Below, one piece after another: positions 1-12,690 of a stretch of DNA of 64,000 nucleotides. The translations under genes were made by a program, and so were the position numbers. Within the stretch, counting starts at the first letter, position 1; every line of letters starts with the position of its first letter. The notes under the pieces are model-generated. The model saw nothing but the letters and a program-made list of their open reading frames with translations. It ran no database searches and had not been told where the DNA came from. The stretch covers positions 89,087,996-89,151,995 of the forward strand of contig CM067373.1 of NCBI GenBank assembly GCA_034401795.1. Reading direction: 5' to 3'. Source of the stretch: Chaetoderma sp. LZ-2023a (taxonomy: Eukaryota > Mollusca > Caudofoveata > Chaetodermatida > Chaetodermatidae).

Positions 1-720
1 ATTATTATGGTCTTCTTTTAATTACTTTTATGCTTCTGGACGGAAGTATACAGCAACCCTTACTAACTGGCCCCACCCTTTTCTCGTTAACTGGTCCCAT
101 CGGTTTAAGGAGTGTGTCAATTTTCTGATAAAGGTAAATGTGGATCCAGTATTTCAGAGACGAAAGCATCTCATGTCCCATCTCCTTGGTTGATTGTGCT
201 TTTTCACATATAGGCCTAATATTGGAATCATATTTCAGATTCAATCACTTTTCCTCAACCTTCTTCACTGGGTCATGTCTGTTGTGAACATCCTAAGCTC
301 CTTTAGGTACTTATTCCTCCTCAGTCGTCTTATATTATGATTTTGATGTCTGATCGCAAAACACTTAGCAAGGGTGGTGTTCTGGGCGTCCTGTGGGTGC
401 TTTATACTTGTTGGTACCATAACTGGAAACTCCAAGACTTTCTGAGAGGTTGTAGGCCCTTGTTCTTAGAAATTACAACACCATGTCCTAACATTGGCAA
501 TCACCATTACGCTATCTTCAAAGACAGTGGAAAGACGACCGTGATACCAAGTTTCTAAATAGAAAGATGCCGAGTTTGAAATTATGCTGTGTCACTGTTA
601 TCAGCGGTTGCTCATGACATTGATGGTCTTGACATTCCTGGAAACTTTTTAGCCGTAAATCCTGTTTCCATGAAGACGGGAAAGCACCATACAACTGCCC
701 ATAATGGCCCTTTCCAGTTT
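1..720. other. no feature identified
   Basis: Short open frames only, without family resemblance or splice-supported structure. Confidence 0.3.
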
Positions 721-724
721 ATCT

Positions 725-1102
725 TATTACGTCATAATCAGCTACGCGACGTGCATGATAGCCTCATAATCAATTGCGTCATGAATGACGTAGATAACTA
801 CGTCACACGAACGCATAATTTTTAACGAAGGAAGCGTTGTTGTACGAATTGTATGTCTTTAGTATTTAATAAAGATGCTGTTGAGTATTTTGAAACTAAT
901 TTGAGTGGGCGCTGTTGCTGTCATAGGTAGCAACATTACCCAGTCGAATTACTTTCAAAATATTCATCAGCTTACATGTATAGTTTTCTGGAAATTGATA
1001 GGCAGGGAGTTCGGGGGTTGATCGATCTCAACACGGGGAAGTGTGGGTGGAGCTTACCTTGCGATGGGCGGGGTATAACCAAAACCGGAAATGTCCATTC
1101 TG
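725..1102 (+). repeat. MITE-A copy (palindromic, TGACGTCA-rich)
   Basis: This is the family seen throughout the window. A segment with several ACGTCA motifs is followed by a central inverted repeat (GCTGTTGAATATTTTGAAAC and its complement around GCTGCC), then ATCGATCGATCCCAACACG, then GGCGGGGCATAGCTAAAACT and GGTCCATT. Nothing is encoded. Confidence 0.7.
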
Positions 1103-1104
1103 CT

Positions 1105-1275
1105 CTTCCTCCACATCTCGGCCCATAGTACTGCATGGCCAACCTTCACCATTCATCTCAATTACAGGTATACTGGGTGAACTCGTTTCTGGCTCCATTC
1201 ATGAAGAGGTTTCTGGATTGGAGATGTTATTGGAAGCAGTTCATCAAGGACCGCTCTTCTCCATCGATGAAACCA
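1105..1275 (-). mobile_element. RTE-like LINE fragment (reverse transcriptase region)
   Basis: It aligns by eye with 52010-52140 of the better copy, both reading back from the MEYADD-coding segment. Numerous substitutions and indels; no open frame. Confidence 0.6.
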
Positions 1276-1532
1276 ACACCATTGACATACTCCATCTCTA
1301 GCAACCAGCCTAACTTTGACATACTCCATCTCTAGCAGGGCTCCTAGCTTTTACATACTTCATCTCTAGCAGCGCGCCTAGCTTTAACATACCCATCTCT
1401 AGCAGCGCACGTAGCTTTGACATACTCCATCTCTAGCAACGCGCCTAGCTTTGACATACTCCATCTCTAGTAGCCCGCCTAACATTGACATACTCCATCT
1501 CTAGCAGCGCGCCTTGATTTGACAGATAGTTT
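1276..1532. repeat. 34-bp minisatellite derived from the LINE YADD segment
   Basis: About seven to eight imperfect tandem units of GACATACTCCATCTCTAGCA plus GCGCGCCTAGCTTT. The first part is the antisense of the codons for the LINE catalytic ME-YADD motif, which appears once at 8550-8580 and 52125-52145. Confidence 0.75.
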
Positions 1533-2686
1533 ATTTACAGCCAGGTCGCAGAGTGGTTTCTGGCGACAAGTGAATTTACTCATTTTACTTTATTTATTGA
1601 ATATGGCGGTTAAACAGTTACATCAAATATTATTATGTTCCAAGAACGTAGTTCCTTGGAACATATTGTATTTGTAAATTATTCCACTGAAAATGTCGAA
1701 AAACTTGAATACAGTCAAAACCGGGTTGTCCAGATAGACGAGACGTGATACGGTGATAGAGACGCATAAGGGCTAGTGTTTGATAATGCCGGACTGAATC
1801 CTATTGGTCACCTAGAGCGGTGGCGATCTTGGAATTTCGGCAACTTATTTTAAATATTCAGAAATCAACTTCTCTAAAACCACCATGCTGATTGAATTAA
1901 AATTTGAGATATCTTCTCAACCGGTTGGCTTGAGCCAAGATTTCCCAAAATAGGCCAATCGGCCCGGATACCCTGGCGGCCATCTTGGATGAACTAGTTT
2001 TCACAAAAACGCCTTCTTCAGAACCACCAAGCGGGCCGGACCGAAATTTGGAATATTTCATTAGGGACTAAGGATCATGTCAGTTTGTCAAAGGGAAGTT
2101 GAGAGGATTAAAAACATGGCCGCGACCGACCAATCAATTTCGATAAAGTTACCATTTCACACATTTACATAATAACGTGGGCGGATATCAAATGTTCCAC
2201 TTTGCACTGTACCCTGGCGAGGAAACCACGTCCATCTTGGATTTATCGGAATTGCGACTGTTCGTGGGCGCCTTGTTGCGGGGGCGTTCTACCCAGGATT
2301 ACTATAGTGTTTAAGTAAACCATATTCGAAATTAGACTGGCAATATAGCTGCAGACATGTGGCGAAAGTTTGGTCCAGATCGGACCGGAAAAACGCGCGC
2401 AACTGTCGAAAATAAAATATCGATTTGAGACAAATAGGGTAGTTTCTCGCCAGCTTGATATTTAGCTTTTGGCTTATAATCTACCAGTAGTAGCTGTAAT
2501 CGTTACTGTTATTAAATAGTAAATAGTAATATTAAATGCTTTTCAGGTTTTAATTAAAATTAATTTAATTAATTTAAATTAATTTAATTTAATTTTAATT
2601 ACTTTAGTTAAATAGTTATTAGCTCCTTGTTTGAATATTAAATGTAACTAATTCAACTAACATTCCTTTCCAGTTTTTGTAGCTCT

Positions 2687-2688
<2 letters not shown>
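1533..2688. other. intergenic, old interspersed repeat sequence
   Basis: It contains short phrases of the GGCGGCCATCTTGGAT type that recur near 22.2, 27.6 and 32.0 kb, and an AT-rich TTAATTTAATT tract at 2540-2620. No coding sequence or RNA gene is seen. Confidence 0.4.
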
Positions 2689-2717
<29 letters not shown>

Positions 2718-2727
2718 GACTCACTTA

Positions 2728-2797
<70 letters not shown>
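2689..2797. repeat. (TTGA)n microsatellite
   Basis: About 25 GATT/TTGA units with one interruption at 2718-2728. Confidence 0.95.
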
Positions 2798-3835
2798 CAT
2801 GGATAAGCGAGTTCATAAGAGACGCAATGGCCAAGGGTATAACAAACCTGGTCTCGCTAGTAACCCTCGCCACCATAATCAGCAGCACAAAGCAACCAAC
2901 CAAGCCATTGCAAGGCTAATCAAGGTATATTACCGCATCTTGCAATGCTTTCACCACATGATGGTCCTCAAGACGCGCTCGGAGGCTAACTGTCTGCCTA
3001 GGGGCATGGGAAACAAAATTGATGAACGGAATAGGTTCTGCAAACCCGCTATGCCATGCACAGAGGTGTTTGACTCAATGGCTAAGGTCAATCTCGCATA
3101 GAATTCCAACTTGGGGCTCTGAGCGCCGAACTCGTTTCAGCACAAAAATCGTCAGGTGTTGACCGTAAACGTGCCCAAAATGTAGCTGTAGGTTGGGCTA
3201 AAAACAAGTATCTACGCAAATTAGAAAAACATGCTATTACTGCATTTTTCGAATTCATCAAACCAGTAGACACGAACTCAAACGTCCAATGGTCTCAGCA
3301 CGTTTAGACACCAATAATTCCGCAGACTGTTGAGCCAACCACACTGCTACGACCGAACAAACATCCTAGATCACCAGCAGAAATCTCACCCCGCTGAAAC
3401 GTTGGAATAGGCAACGCTCACCAGTAGCAATAGTGGGTGGGCCATCAACGTCCAGCTCTATTGGCAGTTATGCTAACAGATTTGCATATCTCCATATTCT
3501 ATCCCACTGCCTAATGATACACGACCATCACGGAGTGCACAGGATAGTACTCAATTTGTCAGCTCTATATCATCAACTACTGAATTTCCTCTACTTGCTC
3601 CATGGTCTCCGTGACTGCGGAAGAGAAATGGCAGCCACCAACACACCACCTCCTTCCGCTGTCATAACCCAGCTTAGTTTCACACCCACACCAGCCTAAC
3701 CTAGCAGTCGACCAATCCTACAGGTACAGAACAACAAACATGTAGCATCGGATACGACCACTTTCTGCAAATTCCGAGCTGAGACAACAGTCAAAACTGA
3801 TTGGTGTCTTCCTACAATATCAAAGAAAGTTCTAC

Positions 3836-4080
3836 TCTTTGGCTCATCCAATCTTAGTAATATAAATCTACCTCTCAACCCTGATATGGATGTTGCCTGT
3901 TTCCCAAGGGCCATTTCGACTCATGCTCGGTGCATAATCAGGCAATATAAAGGCACATATCACCCTGAGAAAATCATCATTAACATGGGGATTAATGATA
4001 ATGTTGCAAATCCTAACATCCCGAAATCACGATTGCATCATTTGTCCTGCGACGTCCGCCTGAAATTCCCCAAGACATAA
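3836..4080 (+). pseudogene. SGNH-like segment of the Penelope-like element
   Basis: It reads LFGSSNLSNINLPLNPDMD, then IIINMGINDN, then FPKT and a stop followed by VFFGLLIYSK. The spacing of a GSSN block and a GINDN block resembles SGNH/GDSL hydrolase folds carried by some retroelements. The serine/His catalytic pair cannot be assigned with confidence. The frame is lost at 4078. Confidence 0.45.
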
Positions 4081-4924
4081 GTATTCTTTGGCCTGCTAAT
4101 CTATTCAAAAAAGCTAGCCTCAGCACAGCAAACAACCATCAGAGAGATAAGCTCAGCAGCCTTATCTTCTAGGTCCAGTATAAAAACAATACCAGCAATC
4201 CCTGCAGCCCAATTCAGAGTGGGTTCGGATAATATTCACTGGACAGAGGAAACAGCAAACAAAATATACACACATTGCCTGCATTGCGTAGATTTAAACT
4301 AAATTCGGGTCAAGGCCATAATCATCCAGACACTGGCTTATGTACTAATATTGTTAACCTTACTGGCTCACCATTAAGTGAATCAGAAAGATCACTTCTA
4401 AATTACGAACTAACCAATGTTCCAACACCTAAACCCAAAAACTGGGCTAGACGCCCTACTGGATAATGGTACGTGAGAAATTGACGAATTTAAGCGCCAA
4501 ATTAAATTGCCAGACCTTTTTGGTAATACTACAATTGATTTTCTCCCTTTTGTAGACAAAACGGGCTGGGACCGAAACTGGAACTTGTTAACCCAACCAT
4601 CACTGACAGTGTAAAAATCACAAAAGATCGAATAGGTGGGCTAGTAGCCACATCAGATAAGCAAAATTTATCTGCACAGGAACGCCAGGCACTAAAAGGT
4701 TTATGCAAGAATAATAATATTATCATCCAACCAGCAGGTAAGGGATCGACCAATAAAATAATAACAAAAGATAATTACATACAGGAAGCTCTCAGACAGG
4801 TGAACAACGTTAAGCACCACAAAAAATTGGATGAAGTTATTTGGCCACGAAACATCCCATATTTAATTAAATACTTGAGGCATTACTAAAAAGGATAAGA
4901 TCAGTAAAAACAATTTAAGTACTT

Positions 4925-5763
4925 GTGTGCCAAAAATATTCCAAGCCACGTACATTCTACTTACTGCCCAAAATTCAGAAACCGATAAGGTCTTGGATGA
5001 ATCCCATGACACCACCAGGCAGGCCGATTATGTCAGACTGTGTCTCTGAATCATACAGGATCAGCGAGCTTATCGATTATCTTCTACATTCCATTGCTAA
5101 TAGGCACCCAAGCTTTCTAGAAAACCCTGAGGATTTCCTAGCAAAACTGGCCCAAATCAAAGTCCCCCCTAATGCATTCCTAATAACGTTAGATGTCAAT
5201 TCAATGTACACAAACATTGATATCGAAAAGGGTACGAACTCGGTCCGACGGGCCTTTAAGAAATACCCAGATATACAGCGTCCTGATACAGAAATATTGT
5301 CCCTATTAGAATGTAGTCTAAAAGGCAATGATTTTGAGTTTTATGGAGATATCTACCAACAGATTAGAGGTTGCGCCATGGGCAAACGTTTTAGCCCTGG
5401 TGTCGCAAATATCTACATGGGAGAATGGGAAGAGGCGGCCCTAAAAAGTGCAATAAAAGCCCTCGTAATTTTAATAGGTATCTGGATGACATCTTCTTAA
5501 TTTGGCCACACTACAGAGAATTCCTACTCACTTTAAATAGTCATGACCCCAATATCAAACTTAACACAGATATCAGTGATAGCTCAGATGATTTCTTAAA
5601 CCTAACAGTGTACAAAGGCACTACATTCTATGCATCCGGTTATTTAGATCATAAGGTTTATTTCAAGCCCACAGATTCACAGCAGCTGCTCCACAAAAAA
5701 ATCTGTTCCCCGTCCACACACTTTCGAAGGACTAGTAAAATCACAAATCATTTGATTTCATAG
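4925..5763 (+). pseudogene. Penelope-type reverse transcriptase (frameshifted)
   Basis: The first frame has LPKIQK, PGRPIMSDCVSESYRISELI, ITLDVNSMYTNIDIEKG (motif A) and GCAMGKRFSPGVANIYMG (motif B). A frameshift near 5450 moves the rest to another frame with YLDDIFLIW (motif C), DLTVYKG and LDHKVYFKPTDSQQLLH. These are standard Penelope-like RT blocks. The upstream IIIQPAGKGSTN block lies near 4720. A stop ends the second frame at 5763, after which the linker continues in another frame. Confidence 0.8.
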
Positions 5764-6245
5764 GAGCTCTAGCGATAAAGAAAGTCTAAATTCAGCATGT
5801 TCAACCTTATTTCATGCACTGAAAACAAGAGGCTACTCCGCCCGCCAACTTCGGAAAATCAAGTCGGACACCTTACAGAAGATAACATATAAACAATATA
5901 AACCAACAGATCAGGCCACCAATAAGATTATCCACAACACTGGCCCCCTGGGAGGGGACACACCAGGAAATGTGAAAAAAATAGTTATAAATTAGACCAA
6001 TTTCTCCCGAACCAAGATAGCTTTTTCAAACGAAAGACATGTTTCAAATTCAATCATGCCTGGATTGCGAAACAAAAAATGTGATTTACTTACTATCATG
6101 CAGGCTGTGTCAGAAATAATTTGTAGGGTAAACAAAAGGTCCATTCAGAGTACGTGCCACTAGGCATATATCCGACATAAACCTGAATGAGGACACTCGT
6201 GTAGCTGAGCATTTCAATCTGCCGGACCATCTTTTCCACCGTGAT

Positions 6246-6587
6246 TTGGAAATCTTACCAATTGAACAAACGACAATTTTAGATACAGAAGAAGAAACGG
6301 AAAAATGCCGACTTCTCAGAGAATCATTCTGGATTAAATGTATGCAGACAAAATGGTCTTGTGGCCTAAATGTAAACTCAGGCCTATCAGATACAAGGGG
6401 GATAATCCCTTTTGCCCTAACATACAACAGGCAAGATGTTCAAGCTACGAACATTTTCAAAGAGGAATACAATACATTCCAAACTAAATTACGTGAACCC
6501 TTTGGGTCCAGACCTGTTATTGCCTGCAAGAAAACCCCTAATCTCCCCAGCCTCCTAGTGAAAGCAAAACTATGTAAAGATCAATAA
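6246..6587 (+). pseudogene. C-terminal part of the Penelope-like element
   Basis: The open frame covers the end of the GIY-YIG type region (RLLRESFWIKCMQT, GLNVNSGLSD) and continues without a stop into IIPFALTYNRQDVQATNIF and KTPNLPSLLVKAKL. The second part resembles the PNLRDLLVRAKL segment that normally lies between RT and the zinc/GIY-YIG region. It ends at TAA 6587. Confidence 0.55.
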
Positions 6588-6596
6588 TTAAAACAC

Positions 6597-6800
6597 AGTG
6601 GAACCTGTCTATAGCGACAACTTTGGGCTAAATCGCTAAGGAAGTCTGTTCATTTAGTATTGTCAATTAATACAGCTGGTGGTTTTTGAGACTACAGAGT
6701 AGCGACCCTTTAAGACACGTGGTTGTACAACCGCTCATCTTCGAGATCCACACCACTCTGGTCCCACAGGCAGGTGATAGCTATAGACAGGCTGGACTGT
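6597..6800. mobile_element. short pogo/Tc1-type MITE
   Basis: Left end CAGTGGAACCTGTCTATAGC and right end, read inverted, CAGTCCAGCCTGTCTATAGC, give about 17 of 20 matching bases as terminal inverted repeats around roughly 200 bp without coding sequence. Confidence 0.6.
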
Positions 6801-6892
6801 AGACAGAAGAAAACTATTGTGTTGCACTAAATATAAACTATATAGCATACAATATATTAGAACAAAGCTACGCGCGTTAACAATATTATACT

Positions 6893-6948
6893 ACTGCTGC
6901 TGGCTGCTGCTGCTGCTGCTGCTGCTGCTGCCGCCGCCGCCGCCGCCG

Positions 6949-6984
<36 letters not shown>

Positions 6985-7212
6985 TGTTGCTTGATTTAGA
7001 TTATTGACAATTGTTTGCCTACTGGCAGATGATAATGATGATGATGATGATGATGATGATGATATATTGTTGATTAAATAATGGTTATGCAATTGTGTAT
7101 ATTTATATCAAATAAAATAATGTACATATATATCTCTACCATCAAATGTATAAATTTATAGCATACCTACAGGTTTAGCCTGATAGAATAAAGATTACTT
7201 GACTTGACTTGA
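6893..7212. repeat. (CTG)n/(CTA)n and (GAT)n microsatellites plus a LINE-type tail
   Basis: 6893-6985 is CTG, CCG then CTA triplets; 7026-7062 is GAT triplets. AATAAAGATTACTTGACTTGACTTG at 7187-7212 resembles the short tandem 3' tails of CR1/RTE-type LINEs, but no coding body is seen. Confidence 0.6.
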
Positions 7213-7739
7213 AAACATCAACAATTTATTAATACTAAGTATATTAGTATAAATACTGAAAAAATAGAGATTTTAGATAGTCGTGGACGATGTCAGCAGA
7301 GTGTTTGCTGGCGGGGACTATTACAAATATTAATACCATTATTTGCTGAATTGAATATTTGATTTTGTTCATCAAATATTTACAGACGACTAAGTAGTTT
7401 TATCTATATTATTTTTTGCTTATGCTCAGAAATATAGATTATGTTTGCGCATGATATATCACTACAGCCAGTCCAGTCGTTTATTGGATATCCTATTTCA
7501 ATTTTTTTAGATAGGCCCTGATATACCACAACAACGTAGCTGGTTTGAATAATGGGTGCCCGTCATCATTAGACAACGGTTCATAGTAGCCCGTGGATAT
7601 GTGAGTATTCATATATTTTCAGGAGTGAAGCATATATCTGCATCGCAAAAATCTTTATCTTCGACCTATGTGATTTTTAGTTATATCCTTAGAAATTTGA
7701 GTGAAGCATCCGAGACCCTTATATATGATTACCCTATTC

Positions 7740-10240
7740 TAGGGCTGTAGTAGTAGAAACTGCCTACAGCAGTAATCAGTCCTTCTTCGCTTTTGACCAC
7801 TGTGTCTTGTCTTCAGCCAAAATCGTTGGGCTCCTTAGGCCCGTTCTTGATTTGAGTGTAACAAGTCCTGCTTTCTTGAGGTCACCTCGTAGTCACGCTT
7901 AATAGATGTATGCAATAACGTCCTCTCCTGACGTTATATTTGCTGGCTCCAAGAAGGGCGAATTCCAATGCTCTCTGTGCTGGTGTGTCTTCTGGCATCC
8001 TTAGCACATGGCCGAACATGGACCATCTTTGCTGGGATATATTTACAGACAACAGCGATGTATTGCACATCTTGCATATGCATCCTGGGAAATTATGCTG
8101 GCTGGCCATCAGTGGCCAGTGATGGTGTGTAGGTGTTTGCGGTGGCAGGCATGGAGTTGTCTAGAGCTGCCTTTGGAGCCGCCCAGCTGTTAGTTATACA
8201 GCATCAAGGATACACAGGTTGCATTTTATAAAAGTAGTCTTTTTATCAAGATAATCTGTGATCTAAGATTCCATATCTTTCCAGAAAGATTGGAAAGCTA
8301 TGTTCCCTATGGTACAGTGCACAGCAAGATCAGTAGTGCGACAAAGCAGTGAGCCCAGGATTTTACTTTGCCTCCCTAGTTCACCGCCACGAAATAGATC
8401 GTTATTTTCTTTATTGTCGTGCTTTGTAGATAACCATATGTGGGTGAACTCTGGTGAACTATGTTTTGGATTGAGATTTTCAATTTTTAGTCTGCTTGCA
8501 TCTATTGGGAAAGTTCGTCAAATGATTTCATTTCCTCGTCTATGAAATACACGTCGTCAGCATATTCCATCTCTAGCAGCATGCCCACTATGAAAACTAT
8601 GGGTATGGTCTTGTGGACTTATCCCGCACAGATTTAAACACAGCAACAAGGTACCAAGTGAAAAGCATCGGGAATAGACCATTTCCCTGTGGGGAGCCGA
8701 TTGGTGTCTCACACTCTACATACTTCACCGACTTGACTCGTACTTTCAGCTTTGTGTTTGCAAGTAGTAGTCTCACTAGTCATAGGTCATCTTCATTGCA
8801 ACTGGTCTGATATAGAACATCTAGAATCTTTGAGTGTTTAATTCTGTCGAAGACTCATGACATGTCAATTCCCATTTTGTAGAAAACTCAGTGTTGTGTC
8901 ATGACTTCTGAGACAAGTATGCGTTGAGCCCCGTACAATGGCTGTAGAACAACTTTCACGTTTAAAGACACATTGACATGATCCGATGAAGTCATCGATC
9001 TTGTCTCGGATGCGGCATAGAGTAATATTGGATATGATGCTTTGAGGAGCACAATGGGGCAGTATATTGACTTGGGCCATGTGGCTTCTTGGGCTTGGGT
9101 AGTGCGATAAGAATGCATTGGCCTACAGCATCGATGGAAAGACGGTGCAAGCAGAATTGATTAGGTGTGTGATCGGTTTTAAGATAATATCACTTGCGTA
9201 TTTGAATAGTCCATTGCTCATTTTATCAGGACCATCGGCGCTTTGAGTTCCTTCTCAACTTCTGCTGTTGTAATTTGTGTTAGTAATGGCCTGGGATCTC
9301 CTCAGAACGGGTTCAATGGTTAATCATCGTGGTCAGTGAACTGACCACTTGACCCATTCTCGAATTGCCTCGGCTTTAACCTAGTCAGTCCCGATAAAGT
9401 GTCCTTCAGAGTTGTGTACAGTTAGTGGTGGTAAGTAGTCAGTAACACTCAGGGCTCAGGTTGTCTGAAACATTTTGGATAGTTATCTGTGTCAGTGATT
9501 TCATCTACCAGGGAGTCTGCTTATTGAATGGCAAGATCATTTAAGCATTCGCTATTGTGGCGCAGAATGTTATTGCATTCCCTGCGTAGTTTGGTGCAGT
9601 CTTAACTTTGGCCACCTTGATAGATTTGCAGTCGTAACGCTTTCTGCACCACTGATAACTTTACTACTACAGGGTCACCAGTACACCTAGCCCGGTTGTT
9701 TTTTCGAACTCCTATGGTGCTGGTAGCTGATGATTCCATATTCCAGTATTTTAGTTAGCGCTTCGTTTGGATCGCAGCTGAATTAGATGTTAGCTATCTG
9801 CTCCCCGAGTGCCTTCTTGTATGATATGTGAGTGTCAGTGTTACTGATGAGCTTGGGTAGGTTGTACGTGACTATACCCTCTTGCCTGTTATGGCGTATA
9901 TACATTAGGTAGAGATGGTGAATCTGAAGTCGTGTAACGACTGGGGTAGGGTCAGAGTTGAGGTCTGTATCTCCATTGGAACGAGCGTCCTGAAGTAGGG
10001 TTTTTGCTTCTGTTTTGCATAGTATGAAATCTATTTGGTTGAAGACTGTTGGTGTAGCCTTAGAGTCTTTTGGGGCTTTGCGATCAGCAATGTGTCCTGT
10101 CTATTTTGTCTGGTGACGGCATGCGTGTTTGAAATTCCGTTTTTGAACACTCTGGATGCGTTCAAATTTTGGCACATTTCTAGATTTGTCTCTAACTTTA
10201 TCAATCTGTGTCCATTTGGAAACCTCAACTGGAACGCATA
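7740..10240 (-). mobile_element. RTE-like non-LTR retrotransposon, decayed
   Basis: Reading the minus strand from 10240, FNQIDFILCKTEAKTLLQ and DTDLNSD mark the end of the endonuclease domain. Then come RT scraps (FDTIK-like near 8860, the YADD segment near 8565) and the C-terminal [20 protein letters not shown] followed by an RRGR.C.HLLSV block near 7900-8030. The 3' end is GGCTGTAGTAGTAGAAAC antisense at about 7745, shared with the copies at 25.4, 44.2 and 51.3 kb. Many stops; inactive. Clade call is tentative. Confidence 0.7.
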
Positions 10241-10244
10241 GTCG

Positions 10245-11260
10245 ATGACAGCCATTGCAAATCCCCACACGTTTGCCAACTGTGTCGTTGTGCACCACGA
10301 ATGCCCCAATTTGTCTCGCAATACGCAGGCACATGGGTAGCTAACACACCACATTTGGTTGAATTCCGCCAACATTGACTTTCTGTCCCCACCCATACAC
10401 CTACCCAGGGGCCGAGCCTAATGAGAATATTGTCTTCTAGTCTCCAATCATATGGGTAACTCATAGTGCAAATTTTAATTGAATTCCCAAAACGGTTTCG
10501 GAGGAGATAGTCAGACGTACAGACAGACAGACGGACGGAGGTAGGAGACTGATGGATGGACGGACGGATATATGGACATGTAAACGGCGGTGATTGCACT
10601 ATATCCCTTCGGATATTTTAAAGACCTCTGTGGATAATAAAGCAGCGACATCGTACATCTTATAGCCACGGTAGACCTTATAGGCAACTAAAGATTGCAG
10701 TGGATAGCTCAACTACAAGGTTAAAATTATTAGATCATAATCTATACGGGCAGGACGCTCGATAGCTGCGAAATGTCAAAGGTGTTAGCGACAGTTTATT
10801 TCCATAGATATCTTCCTCAGACCTAATCCAATCAACCTATGCAGTTTCAAGGCGAACCAATAAACGGTTACAGAGTTATCATCCGGAAATCCATTTGGCC
10901 ATCTTCGAATTAGTACCATTGTCGATGTCCATAGGTTTCTTCTCCAGTGTTATTGTCCGGAAACCAATTTTCAAGATGGCCACCCATGGCTGATGGCCAT
11001 CTTCAATTTTGAATTATCGTCGAATTCGATAGGTTTCTTCTCCAGACCTAGTCCACTCACCATCTTGAAAGTGATTTGGCTGGCTGTCATCCTGGATTTC
11101 CGATCATCGCAAATTTCGATAGGTTTCTTCCACAGATCTGATCCAAAGACCCCGTGCAGTTTCAAACTGATACCTACCTACTAAAGCGCTCGGATAAAAG
11201 GTAATCGGTTATCATCTGGAAACCATTCTGCTGCCCGCCCGTCCGCCCGCCCCTTTACCG
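10245..11260. repeat. old dispersed repeats, including a GACGGACGG run
   Basis: A GACAGACGGACGG run followed by GCACTATATCCC at 10510-10610 matches the style of the repeat tail at 59510-59570. 10790-11240 holds two or three diverged copies of a TTCGATAGGTTTCTTC(T/C)ACAG phrase. No gene. Confidence 0.5.
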
Positions 11261-11835
11261 GGCCGCGCCATCACATAATACCACGCAAATTCTTTGGCGA
11301 GTTATAAATATTCGACAAAAATTGTAAACAAAGTTTAACAAATTAAATACATTGTTCATGTACATACAGGTTAATACTATTAGATAGTAAAATTCGTTTC
11401 AAAATAGTCAACAGCTTACCCGTATATTTTTTTGAGATTCCGAGAATTCAGGATTCAAAGTATAATATATACATTGCATCTAACATGTGTAAAACGTGCT
11501 TTGCTAGAAATGGCTGGGCCATAGCTAGAAATGGATACCTTTATTTGGAACGTGGAAAATTAAAAGATAACGCAAGCGTGCACACGTTAATTGCCGAGCA
11601 TATTATCAACAGTTCATTTCTAAAATCCAACTCAGAATGTTATTATGCATGTATAATATATATCTACTAACAGAGTGTAATATATGGCAATGATTATGCA
11701 TGAAGGAGAGTTAATGACATGCATGAAGGTTAGCGAGTTTACAGGAATTCATTCCACTGAAATGAGAAGAAATCAGCATGATATTTATTATGCAAGTATT
11801 ATAGCGAGTTTAGATGGCTAAGTCCGCCTCGTATA
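11261..11835. other. intergenic, nothing recognised
   Basis: AT-rich sequence. 11380-11500 has weak resemblance to MITE-A pieces. No open frame of note, no RNA gene. Confidence 0.3.
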
Positions 11836-11837
11836 AC

Positions 11838-12238
11838 GGAATGGACCTTTCCAGTTTTAGCCATGCCTCGCCTATCTCTAACTAATCTCTCGCCACGCTT
11901 CCACAGTATTGGGATCGATCGATCCATGAACTCCCTGACTATAAATTTCCAGAAAATTATACAAGTAAACCGCTGAATATTTTTTAAACTAATTCGACTG
12001 GGTATTATTGCTGCCCATGGCAGCAACAGATCCCAGTCAAATTAGTTTCAAAATATTCAACAGCATGTTCATTGCATAGTAAATTCGTACGACAACGCTT
12101 AGTCCGTCATCAATTAAGCATTCGTGACGGACTTATCCACGTCAGTCATGACGTCATTGATTATGAGGTCATCCTTCACGTCGTGTAGTTGGTTATAACG
12201 TCATATGATTGATTGATAAACTGAAAAACTCCATTGGT
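11838..12238 (-). repeat. MITE-A, near full length
   Basis: Begins AATGGACCTTTCCAGTTTTA and ends in AAAACTCCATTGG. Contains ATCGATCGATCC, the central palindrome around CTGCCCATGGCAGCAAC, and several ACGTCA sites. Confidence 0.75.
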
Positions 12239-12481
12239 TACAAAGCCATATTTTATCTCACTTGATGATCATATGGTAAGATGAATATTACAGTATAAAA
12301 CAATCAGTCAACAGAGATGCTCAGAACAATCACTGTTGAATAATGTAACTAAAGTACAGCAGAAAGGAAAGATCGGGACCACGTGTCTGGATTGAGACCT
12401 TTAAGCCACAGATGAGCGTTTCTCATCTGCCTCTGACATGAACAATCCTGCAGTAAAGGACTAAGGAATCGAGGAATACAG

Positions 12482-12690
12482 TTTATCCATCAACATCAGC
12501 CATATCACGTCATAATCAACTGACGTGACGTGTAGATTGACGTCATGATCAATTACTTCACGTATGGTGTAGATAAGTTCGTCACGAACGCTTAACTGAT
12601 GACGGACTAAGCGTTGTTGTACGAATTGTATGTCTTTAAGGCAGCAACACACACCAGTCAAATTACTTTCAAAATATTCATAATCGATAA
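12482..12690 (+). repeat. MITE-A, truncated
   Basis: The ACGTCATAATCAACT portion and GAATTGTATGTCTTTA are followed by only the right half of the palindrome. Confidence 0.65.

Larger units (their letters stand above)
2800..6590 (+). mobile_element. Penelope-like element, decayed
   Basis: Coding remnants in all three plus frames follow one protein. Segments 3100-3270, 3836-4080 and 4270-4466 form an N-terminal region, 4660-5763 the reverse transcriptase, 5790-6060 the linker (YSARQLRKIKSDTL), 6045-6240 a zinc/GIY-YIG type C-terminus (CLDCETKNVIYLLSCRLCQ, then H-SDINLNEDTRVAEHFNLPDH). Stops and frameshifts break it in many places, so it is a dead copy. A simple repeat lies just upstream at 2689-2797. 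Confidence 0.75.

Noticed and set aside
2689-2797. Regular short repeats suggestive of a CRISPR array
   Set aside because: A simple TTGA microsatellite without spacers, in an animal genome.
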